Positions 13,801 through 23,199 of a stretch of 64,000 nt of DNA are shown in pieces. The notes under the pieces are model-generated. The model worked only from the letters and a program-made list of their open reading frames with translations. It ran no database searches and was not told where the DNA came from. The position numbers were made by a program, and so were the translations under genes. The number at the start of each line of letters is the position of its first letter. Position 1 is the first letter of the stretch. The stretch spans positions 11,345,001 to 11,409,000 of the forward strand of contig NC_092561.1 in the NCBI RefSeq assembly GCF_037975245.1, read 5' to 3'. Source of the DNA: Apostichopus japonicus (Eukaryota; Echinodermata; Holothuroidea; Aspidochirotida; Stichopodidae).

Positions 13801-16800
13801 GCTGAATCATGTTATATTTAGACTTGATCAAGTCTTCAGTTTTGCATAAGAAGGAACATTAAAACTGTGATATCTCTATAATTGTGTTTTGAGATGTTGT
13901 ACCATCACAAGTATATTTCTATATAACATTGACCAATGATGATGGTTAATAGGTTCATTTCTCTTTTCAGCAGCTGAGAACTGCGCAATTATTTATTAGA
14001 AACATCCTTTCTATGACTGCAAACAGATGAATATTCATATTTACATGCCCATCATCCAGACAGGCCAAACAGTTCAGACTACTAGTTGCTAGCTCTCACA
14101 TTATTGTCATCTGACAAGGATCGCTGTTACCAACAGATCACTGGGACGCTGGTATATCTGGTGATGGTGTTTTGTTTTAATGGAAGGATATGGACATTGC
14201 AGCTTAGAATACCGAAGTCTGTGATTATGCAATGGATATTAAGAGATTAACCTCTGTTTTATTAACATAAGATTTATACCTACTCAAAATCAGAGACATG
14301 TTTAATTTTGTTTATACTTCTAGTTTGCAACACAGCTACAAACCTATACGCGGTGAGTGATCACATATCAATCGAAATAGAACAACTTTGAAATTCAGTT
14401 GATAAACAAAACACCAGCAGACACCAATAATGTCAGAACAACATATTAGGATATATTTTACAAAAGAACCAAAGTCCATTTTTCCTGCTCCCCTCCCCTA
14501 CCCCATCCCAATAAAGAATCATAAATGTCCTATCTTGATAGAAACTGGTTAGTATTAATTAAAAATTTATAAAAAAAATTATTCTTTGAATTGAAGTGGA
14601 TGCTATGGACAATCTGGTCGAATCAGTATATTCAATGTTTTGCACAAATTAAACTGTAATGCATAGTAACCTAACTACAGTGTACAGCACTGTAAAATAA
14701 CACTAACACAAACATGGACTATATATTGGACCAGGGAGTTTCCATAACAACTCCCTGCTGAGAATATACTTGTTTCTTCAATTTGTCAAGTTTCATGTGA
14801 ACTACACTTTTATCTGCCATGCTTGGATCAAACATAAAAATGAGTGGATTGGTGGTTTATGTGGCAGACTCTATACTCTTAGATCAGACCTAAGAAGAAC
14901 ATGAAGTATATACCAATTGGGATATATCAAGCAAGGTTTCACATGGATACAAGCTATGATCATCGCACAGATTGCATTTGCCTTTTGACAAGGAATTAAT
15001 CAATGGGATTTACCTTCACCTATCTCAGTATTTAAGAAAGAAATGGTTTGTGTGCTAGACTTTTGAATTCAGTCACTTTGACTAACCCCCAAATGTTATT
15101 CACATCTCTACAAGTATGTTGAAATTAAAACTGCTAGCATATGTTGCTTTTAATTGTTTATAACATAAAAAACTTTATGCCAACATTATGTTTAAGAGGA
15201 TTTTCTTGTTGCCTTCAATTTTTAAATATGACATCCATGATTTAGCCTGGGTGACCTAGTAACCTCTGTGGGATACTCAACCACAAGCAAACAGAAAACA
15301 AAAAGAGCCATGAAATTTTCTTCATAACAGCTAAGCTTACAAAAGTTCTAACTCAAATGTCTACCTGCCAACCTTTGAAAGAGTTGAGTGCAACCAGCGA
15401 TGTGTTTAATTCCACCACAATACATTTATAGAAAAATATGAACAAGTACAGAACACTGCAGACCAGCTTCTATTGATCTTAAGCAGGGAGCATGATATAG
15501 CAGACAGTACAAAGGTGTACAAAACTTAACACCCACCTAGCCAAATACAAACACATTTTAAAATTCAGAGCGTATTTCATGTGCCGTATCCTAACATTGT
15601 CACAGTGTCACAAATTGTTTGCAATATATATACTGCTAGAGCTCTGTCCATGTGTATGGCCCATGAAATAGCACCAATTTTGTATTATAGGCTAGGCTAT
15701 GTGGGGGGTTTGAGCTTATTGTCTTGCAATGGCAAACTGATATTCTATACCTAGAATACCAAAATTCACAATATATATATATATGTGTATGAATTACTTG
15801 TAAATTTTACTGGGTAAGTCAGCAAGCCAATATGCCATGTCCCCTGTGCGTTTCTGTACAATTTTTTGGAACGACATCGGAATTCAGAAGTAACACCAAA
15901 CATTTGACTTTTATGATACGGATTGGAAATCTACTCCAGGAGACCTATCGACAGGTGACTGATGAGGACTTGGTATTTTTTATTGTCAAGATGTACTACA
16001 AAATGAGATGTCTTGAGGGATCAATACTGTACAGTTACAAAGTCATTTTTAAGAAAGTTTCTACAAATTTAGAACAAGTGATGATATAGATCTCTAGTTA
16101 CATTCTGACAAAATAAAATAAAACTGTTAGCAACTGCTTATCCACTAGAGAGCCTGTGTAAGAGAATGTGTAAAAGTAAGTTGGCCTGTTTCGATCCTAG
16201 CAGGATCTTCTTCAGAAGCTTAAAGACAGTCTCTGAAGAAGATCCTGCTAGCATCGAAACGTCAGGCCAATTTACTTTTACACAAAATATCAACAAGTCT
16301 AAACAGAAAACACAACTGAAATACTAAACTTTACCTAGTTACCTAGTTGAAAAATGCACCATAGGACTTTTAAATAGTTGATTTGGAAGGAAGAGTGTGA
16401 TGACCTTAGTTATTAGTGGTGCAGTGAAAGAATGTTTAAAGATGTAGGTTTGGTAGATCAAAGTGCATATATGTGTATGAGACAGGTATGTATGTTTGTA
16501 TTTTAGATCCTCCTGCAAGCAGGAACTCGCAAAGAAGCCATCATTGGCTTATCAAAGCTGAAAGCTGACCGAAGTCAGTCTCTTAGATTCATATTTAACG
16601 TCCATGATTATGAGTTGTCAATTGTCAACAACTCTGTAGCTGGACAACAAACATTAATCTAGGTGTGACTCCAATTCGGGACCTTATGATTGAAAGGCAC
16701 CGGCCTTAACCACTGAGCTAACACTCCTTGAGAGTCAGGTAAGAGAATGATAAAGTAAATCACCTAGTAACCCAAAGAAGTTAAGCTGATTAATCAGTAA

Positions 16801-19800
16801 TCTGACCTTGACATGTTTAGAATACATGGACAATGAAGTGTAAACAAATACCCCAGGTGGCACTCGTAAAAATTAAAGGATTGAAAGCAATTATAAGGTT
16901 TCCACCTTACAATGTGTGTTTTATGTGGCATAAACCACAGGATACATTCATCAAGTGCAAATCCTGAAAACCCAACAATTGATGTAATTATCACAACAAT
17001 ATATGGTTCACACATTACTGGTACAAAAGGTGTAATTTTGTGAAAAAAACTCAAAAGCTTAAATTATTAATTACAAGAAACTCCAAGGTTTGACACTGTA
17101 AAATCTGTATTGATTTGGAGGAAAAGAGCTTAGGTATGTAAATCATAATTAATAACATTAAGTTGCAAGTGCAATTATTACTTTTCCTTAATATTATTAT
17201 TAATGGAACTCATCACAAAGTGTATGTATACATGCAAACCAAGATCATTTCTTAATAGCATCAATTTACAATGTAAAATGTGATTATGTGATTATAAGTG
17301 TTGAAGATTGTTGCCAGGAATTCTATGACAATGACACATCAAATCTTCTTAATTCACTACAGTAGCATAAATTGTGACTTCAATAGATTAGTGGCCTACA
17401 TAATAACAGAGAAAACAGGTAAGTAGATACATCTGTAATCTATGCCAATGTTATCTTTTAGTTCACTAAAAGTTACTGGAATTATGATAAAAAGAATATC
17501 CACACTAACAGACAAAAAAGGGCTGATAAATTAGATTCCTGAGAAATCTCAAAAGGCTTTTGACCTCTTGCAAAACCATAGCAACACTTGTAAATACAAT
17601 GAAGACCTCAGATAACCTTGACCTCTGGCACCATAAACAAAAGTGTTTCTTGTACACATAAAAGTGGATCTAATATCAATTGTGAGTTTCAATCACATGT
17701 ATAGGTTTTGAGTTATCATGCTTACAAGTTTAAGCATCTCACATATAAACCCACAAACATCAACACATTATAATATCTCTGCACTGCAGTCCAAAAAAAA
17801 AAAAAAAAAACATACATTCAAAATCATTACTGCTTAATAATATTGTAGCATTTTACATCCATACAATTGTAACTGACAAATCAGCAAAAAGGAACATGAA
17901 GTAACTTTACACAGAACTAGTGGTCCTGGAATTTATTTTTACACCTCGCTGTAACATTCTGAAAGTACAGTTGTTTCAGTGGTTGAAACTTCAACATAAA
18001 ACTCCCAAAACTTAAAACATCTCACAGGACTCTAACCTGATATAAAATTGGGTAAGACAGTCACAAAGTTGCCAAAACTTAAAGAGGTTATGAAATGAAA
18101 AATTTTCATGTCTTGGAATGGTTTATCTACACTACTACAACACCACCCATGCACAACTCTCCGTAAATACGGCTTCAAACGCCAGAAATTCGCTGTCAAA
18201 GTATTCCCTAGAGACCTCTCGAGCTGCCAATCGTAAAAAAAAGCAAAGCTGCCCACCGCAGTTCATCTGACGTCATCAAAGGAACCATTTCAGCCAAAGC
18301 CGACTCCCCGCTGTTTACCGATACGGCGTTATACAGTTTACAACATGTAACCACAACACTCGTCTCATCAATTGTCTTCTTCCGAATCTCCCGATTCCGA
18401 GGAAATAGGACTTCACCTCTCAGGACATTCGTAAGCTTTGACTAAAATTATTTTCTTGAGGAAGAAGAGGAGGAAATAGTTTTCGAGGGTGATGAAGATA
18501 ATATCGGTGGTTTTCCTTATCAATTGAGCCCCTTGCAGAAGAATTGTAAAACGATCCCGATGGCAGAGACGCGTCGCTGCCGTGCGAAGTCCCTGAGCAG
18601 AACGGTTGGACGACCCTGAACCGAAACTGGTCGGTTGAGCATAAACGAAACCATCGTTATTAAGACCTTCATATGATTTAAATTATCTCGAATGTCAATG
18701 ATCCTGCTACTTAACTTCGTAGCGAATCTTCTAGAATGTTGTGTCTTACAGTGCAAGGGAAATGTGACGTTCTGTACAGTGCAAGTGCAACCATATAGTA
18801 CCAGTAGTTGTAACATGGGTCTAGACCTAACTGATAGACGTTGTATAGCAGACTAGCCCGTGTAATTGTATCATCCAACTCTTACGCAAAATCACAACAA
18901 AACGCCAGTTTTACCTGCACAAAAAAAAACTTGCAGATCTAGTAGTGATTGTTCTGAAACCAACTGGCTTTAAGTTTTGTGCAAAATATTAGGTAACCAA
19001 AAAAAAAAATCGTCATTTGCTGTATCGAGGAGGCCTAGGCTATGGTCATAACAAGTACTTTGGCAACAGTATATAGGCCTACAGGCACTCATAACGTTGT
19101 GTATGTGTAGTGTTTTGAGCGAGTCGTGTTCAAATTCTTCGATTTCTGTCTTTTTTTTTTGGAAACGCTTGCAGTTGAAATCCTTATTAATTGTGGTGGA
19201 GCAACCTGATATCACATATCGTCCCGGCATATTTAACAGTAACGAGATAAATTTACGTAAAAACAAAGCGACAAACACCAAATCTCAGTTACTACGGAGC
19301 GCTGCAACAGTGCAATGTTGTGTGTTCTCAGACGTCTCGGAAGTGAGCTGAGTTCCTCGACTGACGTTCACGCCGTATTACCATAAATACAACAATTTTT
19401 CGAAAGTTTTTATTACCCTCGAATTTTTGATCGTTTATTCCTCGAGGATGCAAGCTTCGTTTGACACAAATTGGGTATCATTGGAAAGCTACGAGTATAC
19501 AGAATACGATGAGAAAGAATTTTTTTTCCATTTCATAACCTCTTTAAGACAAACTGTTGAGCATTTGTTCAGAGTTTGAATATATCTATTTGCAAGATAC
19601 TCATAATGTTTTGATTATTCTGGTCTTTGCATGTATTCACGGTAAGATAAATTTGAGCAATGCAGCTCTATGATGATTTGTATTACCATCAGGTAATGTT
19701 TCTAAACTTTGCTGATCTATAAACGTCCCACTAAACTGTGGGCATGCAAACATACCCAACCTGAAAGAAGAATACTTGTTTTGGTTTACTTTTCGGCACT

Positions 19801-20683
19801 TGTTTCTTTTCTTTTGGATGTCCAGTATATTGGTGAAAAATTCTAGTAACAATATGTTGATAGTTGGAGTACATTAAATTTCTCACCCTTCCTGTTCCAT
19901 CTCCACGTAGCCAAAGTTACTCTTTGGTAGGATGTCTCCTCGTCTGTGTTTCAACTTGACACCTTCATTCAAATCAAAGAAGGCTTTAGACTTTCGGAAA
20001 GCATCTTTGATCTAGTAGGGATCAAACAGAAAATGATCAACTGTTAGAAACCAGGAGTACCAAATAGTCGAACCTGTTCTACCATGTCAGTCAGCACCTT
20101 TGGGGACTTACGTAGTAAATTCTCTAGGATGGGATATTATTTCCTTTAATTCTACCACTAATCTGTGTGTGTAAAATCATATGCAGTACTATGTGCCTGC
20201 TGGTTGAATTCATTTATAGGCTATGTGGTAATGCTTGGCAAAGGTTGATCAATATACAACATGATATACTGGAGTTCCACACAATGTCAACCATGCAATA
20301 ATATCAAGTGTCATTCAATGGGAATGTTTATTATAGCAAATAGTTGGACATGAGCTAAGAAATATATCCATGATTCCTATAGCAGCACAATCTTCTCAAA
20401 GCACTTATGTACTGTACCTTCAGCATCAACTGCAGCATTTTGGATTGTCAGTTCTAGGGGCACTTACTGACTTAGATTAGTTAGAAACTGTCGTAAATCG
20501 TACTGAACTCACCACTTGAGGAGGGCAGCCTGTGTTCTTGAGATAGACAAACCCTATTGTCGTAAAGGCATTGTGAATGTCATCGACAAGCTTCTGTAAA
20601 GTTTTTTCATCAGGTATGTGCTTCTCCAAGCTGTATGCGGAGAAATCAACAACAGGCACCGAGTCAGTTCCACGAGTACTCAT
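1721..20683 (-). CDS. Isopenicillin-N-synthase-like 2-oxoglutarate/Fe(II) oxygenase (gene A), 7 exons
   Basis: Joined CDS, in transcript order: 20683-20513, 20011-19887, 8382-8313, 6759-6631, 5047-4871, 3641-3531, 1897-1721. That is 960 nt and 319 residues, the usual size for this family. Residues 1-100 form the N-terminal DIOX_N-type region (VPVVDFSAYSLEKH; FVYLKNTG). Residues 166-319 form the jelly-roll oxygenase core. Metal ligands are His206-x-Asp208 (GEHSDYGSITLLFQD) and His263 (KHRVMLP); the 2-oxoglutarate anchor is Arg278-x-Ser280 (SRQSI). GTILVNIGDLMQRWTSDRL is the usual family block. It should be a soluble, iron-dependent oxidase; the substrate cannot be told from sequence. All splice phases agree. 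The one soft boundary is the exon 3 donor. The ATG at 20683 sits just inside an exon with a good acceptor at 20703; an in-frame upstream ATG at 20734 would lie in the intron. Despite the family name, nothing here indicates antibiotic synthesis. Confidence 0.9.
1898..3530 (-). other. Gene A intron 6
   Basis: Contains a short ATT triplet run near 2087-2105 and a 5'-truncated SINE with a (CATA)n tail at about 3088-3205. I see no coding exon in it. Confidence 0.6.
3088..3205 (-). mobile_element. 5'-truncated SINE copy with (CATA)n tail
   Basis: On the minus strand the GCGAGTTCCTGCTTGC block is followed by GATC and then a (CATA)n tail at about 3088-3112. The same block and tail type occur in the longer copy at 16487-16735. 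The tRNA-like head is missing here. It lies in intron 6 of gene A, in the same orientation as the gene. Confidence 0.6.
3531..3641 (-). CDS. Gene A exon 6 (residues 225-261)
   Basis: The acceptor ends TGTGAAG and the donor is GTAAGT, phase 0. It reads VRNVHDEWVKAPPIEGTILV and then NIGDLMQRWTSDRLIAS, the strongest family signature in the gene. Confidence 0.93.
3642..4870 (-). other. Gene A intron 5
   Basis: AT-rich, with a purine-rich G tract at about 3855-3900 (GGAGGGGTGGAGGGAG). No transposon ends and no coding exon recognised. Confidence 0.5.
4871..5047 (-). CDS. Gene A exon 5 (residues 166-224), metal-binding exon
   Basis: Acceptor ATCTTTACAG and donor GTAGGC, phase 0. It contains TLRSLHYPRL and GEHSDYGSITLLFQD, which supplies two iron ligands, His206 and Asp208. 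Confidence 0.93.
5461..6547. repeat. 42-bp minisatellite, about 26 units, gene A intron 4
   Basis: The unit contains GTAGCTGTTGTGGAATTATC followed by ACTGTTCGCTTTATTCTTCC and AC. The period is 42 bp, a multiple of three, and the unit lacks stops in several frames. Long artificial open frames therefore exist on both strands (up to 222 codons, giving MELSLFALF-type repeats). It lies inside the intron, starting about 85 bp after the exon 4 donor, so it is not a gene. Confidence 0.92.
6631..6759 (-). CDS. Gene A exon 4 (residues 123-165)
   Basis: Acceptor TTCTTTCCAG and donor GTGAGT, phase 0 at both ends. It reads VSAELDKFPVVSDMSRALQT and ends VLEIMGLGLELD, the helical segment that precedes the oxygenase core. 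Confidence 0.9.
6760..8312 (-). other. Gene A intron 3
   Basis: Mostly unique AT-rich sequence. The right part (7890-8205) holds one copy of the repeat family marked by GACTTGATCAAGTC. No coding exon seen. Confidence 0.5.
7890..8205 (+). repeat. Dispersed repeat, palindrome-ended family, copy 1
   Basis: It runs from TGCCATTTTGTTAAT...GTGATGTCATAG to the palindrome GACTTGATCAAGTC (8173-8186) followed by TTCAGTTTTG. Related copies are at 13575-13845 (same strand) and 33445-33725 (opposite strand). All share a central CAAAACCCATCT-like block. Confidence 0.55.
8313..8382 (-). CDS. Gene A exon 3 (residues 99-122)
   Basis: Acceptor CTCTCCACAG. It completes the split glycine and reads LNPERPYKDLKEAFNF, a family block. 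I end it at a weak donor GTACGG because the phase then fits exon 4 and the residue spacing suits the family. The frame stays open to about 8270, so a longer exon is possible. The 3' boundary is uncertain. Confidence 0.7.
11370..12122. repeat. Degenerate repeat with 18-bp tandem units at one end
   Basis: Bases 12023-12122 hold about five to six 18-bp units of the type GTCGGAACATAGAGA. Bases 11720-12000 consist of imperfect repeats of TTGGTCCAAAA, TTGGCCCAAAA and GGGTCACAAA words. The left edge (11375-11420) carries similar TTTGGACAAAAATTC words. It looks like a decayed transposon; ends were not defined. Confidence 0.5.
13575..13845 (+). repeat. Dispersed repeat, palindrome-ended family, copy 2
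   Basis: It begins TGCCATTTTATTAATGTGTG, passes GATGTCATAG, and ends at the palindrome GACTTGATCAAGTC (13821-13834) plus TTCAGTTTTG. This is the same order of blocks as the copy at 7890-8205. Confidence 0.55.
16110..16284. repeat. Long hairpin repeat (GATCGAAACGT family)
   Basis: The left arm 16167-16216 and right arm 16232-16284 are near-perfect inverted copies about 50 bp long around a 15-bp loop. Each contains CTGAAGAAGATCCTGC, ATCGAAAC and CAGGCCAA. Bases 16110-16180 are also the reverse complement of 28980-29065. It is an interspersed repeat with a self-complementary end. Confidence 0.75.
16487..16735 (-). mobile_element. tRNA-derived SINE
   Basis: On the minus strand the head reads TTAGCTCAGTGGTTAAGG (polymerase III A box, about 16704-16722), then GGTCCCGAATTGGAGTC (B-box-like, about 16667-16682). 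The body ends GCGAGTTCCTGCTTGCAGG, then GATC and a loose (ACAT)n tail. A head with A and B boxes plus a simple-repeat tail defines a tRNA-derived SINE. A truncated relative sits at 3088-3205. Confidence 0.72.
18083..19543. mobile_element. TTAA-flanked inverted-repeat element, 1461 bp
   Basis: Both ends read AGAGGTTATGAAATG on their own strand (18083 inward, 19543 inward) and are flanked by TTAA at 18079-18082 and 19544-19547. TTAA target duplication is typical of piggyBac-type transposons. The interior at 18450-18530 reads as an acidic stretch (EEEEEEIVFEGDED) followed by a broken PYQ-type block, but no intact transposase is visible. It is a decayed or non-autonomous copy in intron 2 of gene A. 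Confidence 0.7.
19887..20011 (-). CDS. Gene A exon 2 (residues 58-99)
   Basis: The acceptor ends CTAG and the donor is GTGAGA. It reads IKDAFRKSKAFFDLNEG and ends NFGYVEMEQEG with a split glycine codon. The AFF-DL and FGYVE blocks are typical of the family. Confidence 0.9.
20513..20683 (-). CDS. Gene A coding exon 1 (residues 1-57)
   Basis: It begins MSTRGTDSVPVVDF and ends GCPPQV before donor GTGAGT, in phase 0. The exon itself probably starts at 20702 after the acceptor TTATTTCCAG, so a non-coding first exon should lie upstream. It encodes the first half of the DIOX_N region. A damaged copy lies at 20999-21124. Confidence 0.88.
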
Positions 20684-20859
20684 TTCGCTGGATTCTTTGA
20701 AACTGGAAATAACAACATATAACTTGAACGACACCTGAAGCTTTGCAACGGAAGCTTACTTTAAGCTAGGCCTAGATCTTAATGGAAATGATATTACAGT
20801 CACAATGCAAATGCAATATCGGTAGTCTTCCGACTAAGATACTACTGAACGTGTGAGAG

Positions 20860-20885
20860 TTCCTCTTTCGCTCTTATAATATGTA
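20860..20885 (-). promoter_or_regulatory. Possible TATA box of gene A
   Basis: The minus strand reads TATTATAAGAG here, about 180-200 bp upstream of the gene A start codon. The spacing suits a first non-coding exon that is then spliced to the acceptor at 20703. Weak evidence only. Confidence 0.25.
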
Positions 20886-20998
20886 CAGCTGATCACAGCA
20901 GCTAGGTACCTAGGTACGGTTCTTCTAATACTAGACTTAAAACGCGCCCTCAATCCCGAAAGTTTGATTCTTTGTGTAAGGCCATGAAAAAGTTAGTC

Positions 20999-21124
20999 AG
21001 TAGGGCCACTTACTGACTTAAGATTAATAAATGAAACTGTGTTAAATTGTACTGAACTCACCCCTTTAGGAGGGCAGCATGTGTTCTCAAAGGCATTGTG
21101 AATGCCATCGACAAGCTGCTGAAT
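20999..21124 (-). pseudogene. Truncated duplicate of gene A exon 1
   Basis: This stretch matches 20455-20605, including intron sequence and the GTGAGT donor. On the minus strand it reads QQLVDGIHNAFENTCCPPKG before the donor, against QKLVDDIHNAF...NTGCPPQV in the real exon. A 24-nt in-frame deletion removes the FVYLK strand. The 5' half of the exon, including the start codon, is missing and is replaced by a poly-C/poly-G repeat. It is a partial tandem duplication 540 bp upstream of the true exon and is unlikely to make functional enzyme. Confidence 0.8.
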
Positions 21125-22280
21125 AGTTATGGCTCTGGTTGGGGGGGGGGGGGTAGGAGCAGTGGCGGAGCGTCCATACAGTCAGAGGGGGCGAATGCCC
21201 CCCCCTGACGGACTCAAATGGACTGCTGGCGCCCTTTTCAGCCTTTTACCACTTTTTACTTATTCGCGATTATTGACTTTTTTATTGCGCTGTCAAATAC
21301 CTATGGAAATTTGTCACAAATTGTTGGTGTAATTTTCTGACAAAATGGCGATGACACCTATTTATTCTTCGTTTATCTGCAAATTAGCAAGGGCCGGAAA
21401 GGGTCATTTCCGCCGATCTAGGGAGTGTCTTTACTCAAAATATTCTATATAATATATATAATATATAGTATTGATAGCATACTAACACATCATATATTTA
21501 AGTGATATGGCCGGTGTGTATCGGTTTATAGCATAACGAGTGGTGGTTGTGGAATGAGAAAGTGCCCCTCTGATGTTGTGCCCCCCCCCAGGGATGTCGC
21601 TAGAGCGGGTGTGGGGGTGTCTCACCCCTCCACCCAATTTTGGTAAAACTGACGATAGTTGTAAAATTTGAGTGCGACATTCGGAAATTCCGACTGTCAC
21701 ACTCTAATTTTTGCGACTGTCGCACTGTTATTTTCATTTTTGTAATTTGTCAGTGACGTAAAACTTTCGGTCAAAATTGACCTTTAATCAGTCATATTTA
21801 CCACGTTTTCCTTGTCACATTGAGAAATTGTATCTCGCGATCCTTATAGTCCACCATACAAAACTTCGTTTGATTTTGAATACTCTAAAGAAATGCCTAA
21901 GAGAACTACTGTACAACGTTTGCCAGCTTCAATTCGGATAATTTATGTATTAATTTTGCTATTGGGTGGGTTGACTCTGTTCGCTAGCTTCAAATAAGTT
22001 CAGGATATACATCGTCTATATGGCATACAATTAAAACACTCAATACAAAATATTCTGTATTATAAATATTTGTTCATTTTTCTTTTCTTTTCTCCCAGGG
22101 AGTCTCCTACCTTGTTAAGTCTTTTATGACTTTTTAGGAGACTTCCTTTCCCTTTGTACACAATTGGCGATAAAACAAATAAATGAATATAAAGAATACT
22201 AATCTACGGAAACTTAAAAGCGCCATCAACATAAGAAAAACTTTGCCCCATAAGGTGACATTTTTCAGTAAATTGTTTAG
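21125..22280. other. Repeat-rich spacer without genes
   Basis: Holds poly-G/poly-C transposon debris, for example AGCAGTGGCGGAGCGTCC at 21158, GGGATGTCGCTAGAG near 21592, and an ATAATATAT run near 21455. No element boundaries could be closed and no exon is supported. Confidence 0.45.
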
Positions 22281-22289
22281 ATAACAAGA

Positions 22290-22580
22290 TAAAATCTTAT
22301 CAAAAATCAGAAAAATGTTGGATTGCTCAGTTGCTATAACTGACAAATTGAACAATTTTCTGAAAAATGTTTAATTGACAACTTATCATATCTCGTCAAT
22401 TGGACATTTTGCTGCAAAATGGTCAATTGTTCACTTCATTCCAACTGAGCAATTGCATTTTCTGCAAAATGTTTAATTGACAACTTATCGTATCTCGTCA
22501 ACTCAACATTTTTCTGCAAAATGTTTAATTATTCACTTCATTCCAAATGCTCAGTTGGAATGAAGTGAACAATTGAATTT
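22290..22580. repeat. Local direct and inverted duplication
   Basis: A block of about 115 bp (AATGTTTAATTGACAACTTATC...CACTTCATTCCAA) occurs twice, from about 22365 and 22465. Part of it, TGTTCACTTCATTCCAACTGAGCA near 22430, recurs inverted near 22550-22575. It would fold into a hairpin. No coding content. Confidence 0.6.
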
Positions 22581-22782
22581 TTTTTCATGTGAGTGATAAA
22601 TAGCCCCCCCCCTCCCCTCAAAGAAAATGATATTAAGCGCGCTACGAAAAAACACTGTATTTTTTGGTAATTCACTATGTCACCGAATATAATTTTTTGA
22701 ATAAAAAAGTTTTCCCCTTTGTTACCTTAACATAGCTATTGTAGTCAGTAGTCTATGTAGCCTTCAAACAGATAACTATACT

Positions 22783-23166
22783 CATAGGCGTAGGAGCCCA
22801 ATTTGATTTGGGGGCTGTAACGAGTTGCCCGAAAAATATAACCAAAATTTTTCGCGCGCTCCGCGCGCGTTCAGCATGTTAATGTGCATATCATTATTCA
22901 TTACAGGCATGCATCGGTTATTACATCACATGCCAATAACACACAATCATTTGCCGTGTTATTACCCTTCCATATTGGTTATTATTATTGGGGAAGTCGT
23001 TACAATAATAATGGTAATAATAAAATCAGTTTAACCATTGAAAAACACATTGCAAATTATTTTTCTTTCAGTAGATGCCCGAAAATTTCTCATCATATTG
23101 CCCGAATGTTCACAACAAAATTTTGTTGGGGGCTGCAGCCCCAGCCCCCTGCCGCCTACGCCTATG
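22783..23166. mobile_element. hAT-like MITE, 384 bp (second copy)
   Basis: The ends CATAGGCGTAGG and CCTACGCCTATG are inverted copies. Flanks are ACTATACT (22775-22782) and ACTATATT (23167-23174), a 7-of-8 target duplication. It shares ends, GCCCGAA words and G/C tracts with the element at 444-1136, but is shorter. It has no transposase. Confidence 0.75.
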
Positions 23167-23199
23167 ACTATATTTAGTTGCTTACTTGCTTAACCAGAG

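Larger units (their letters stand above)
8383..19886 (-). other. Gene A intron 2 (11.5 kb)
   Basis: An unusually large intron compared with the gene's 320-codon message. It holds a degenerate repeat at 11370-12122, a dispersed repeat at 13575-13845, a hairpin repeat at 16110-16284, a SINE at 16487-16735, an 18-base A run near 17793, and a TTAA-flanked element at 18083-19543. I see no convincing exon in 8.4-11.3 kb or 12.2-16 kb. Confidence 0.6.

Noticed and set aside
15832-16089. 85-codon frame beginning MPCPLCVSVQFFG
   Set aside because: Inside intron 2 of gene A on the opposite strand; no promoter, poly(A) signal or recognisable motif apart from one CPLC.
16640-16735. A true tRNA gene on the minus strand
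   Set aside because: A and B boxes are present, but no complete cloverleaf with matched acceptor stem is apparent and the sequence continues into a SINE body and tail.
1721-20683. Antibiotic biosynthesis cluster suggested by the isopenicillin-N-synthase family name
   Set aside because: There is no peptide synthetase or other pathway gene nearby; the family includes many oxygenases with other substrates.
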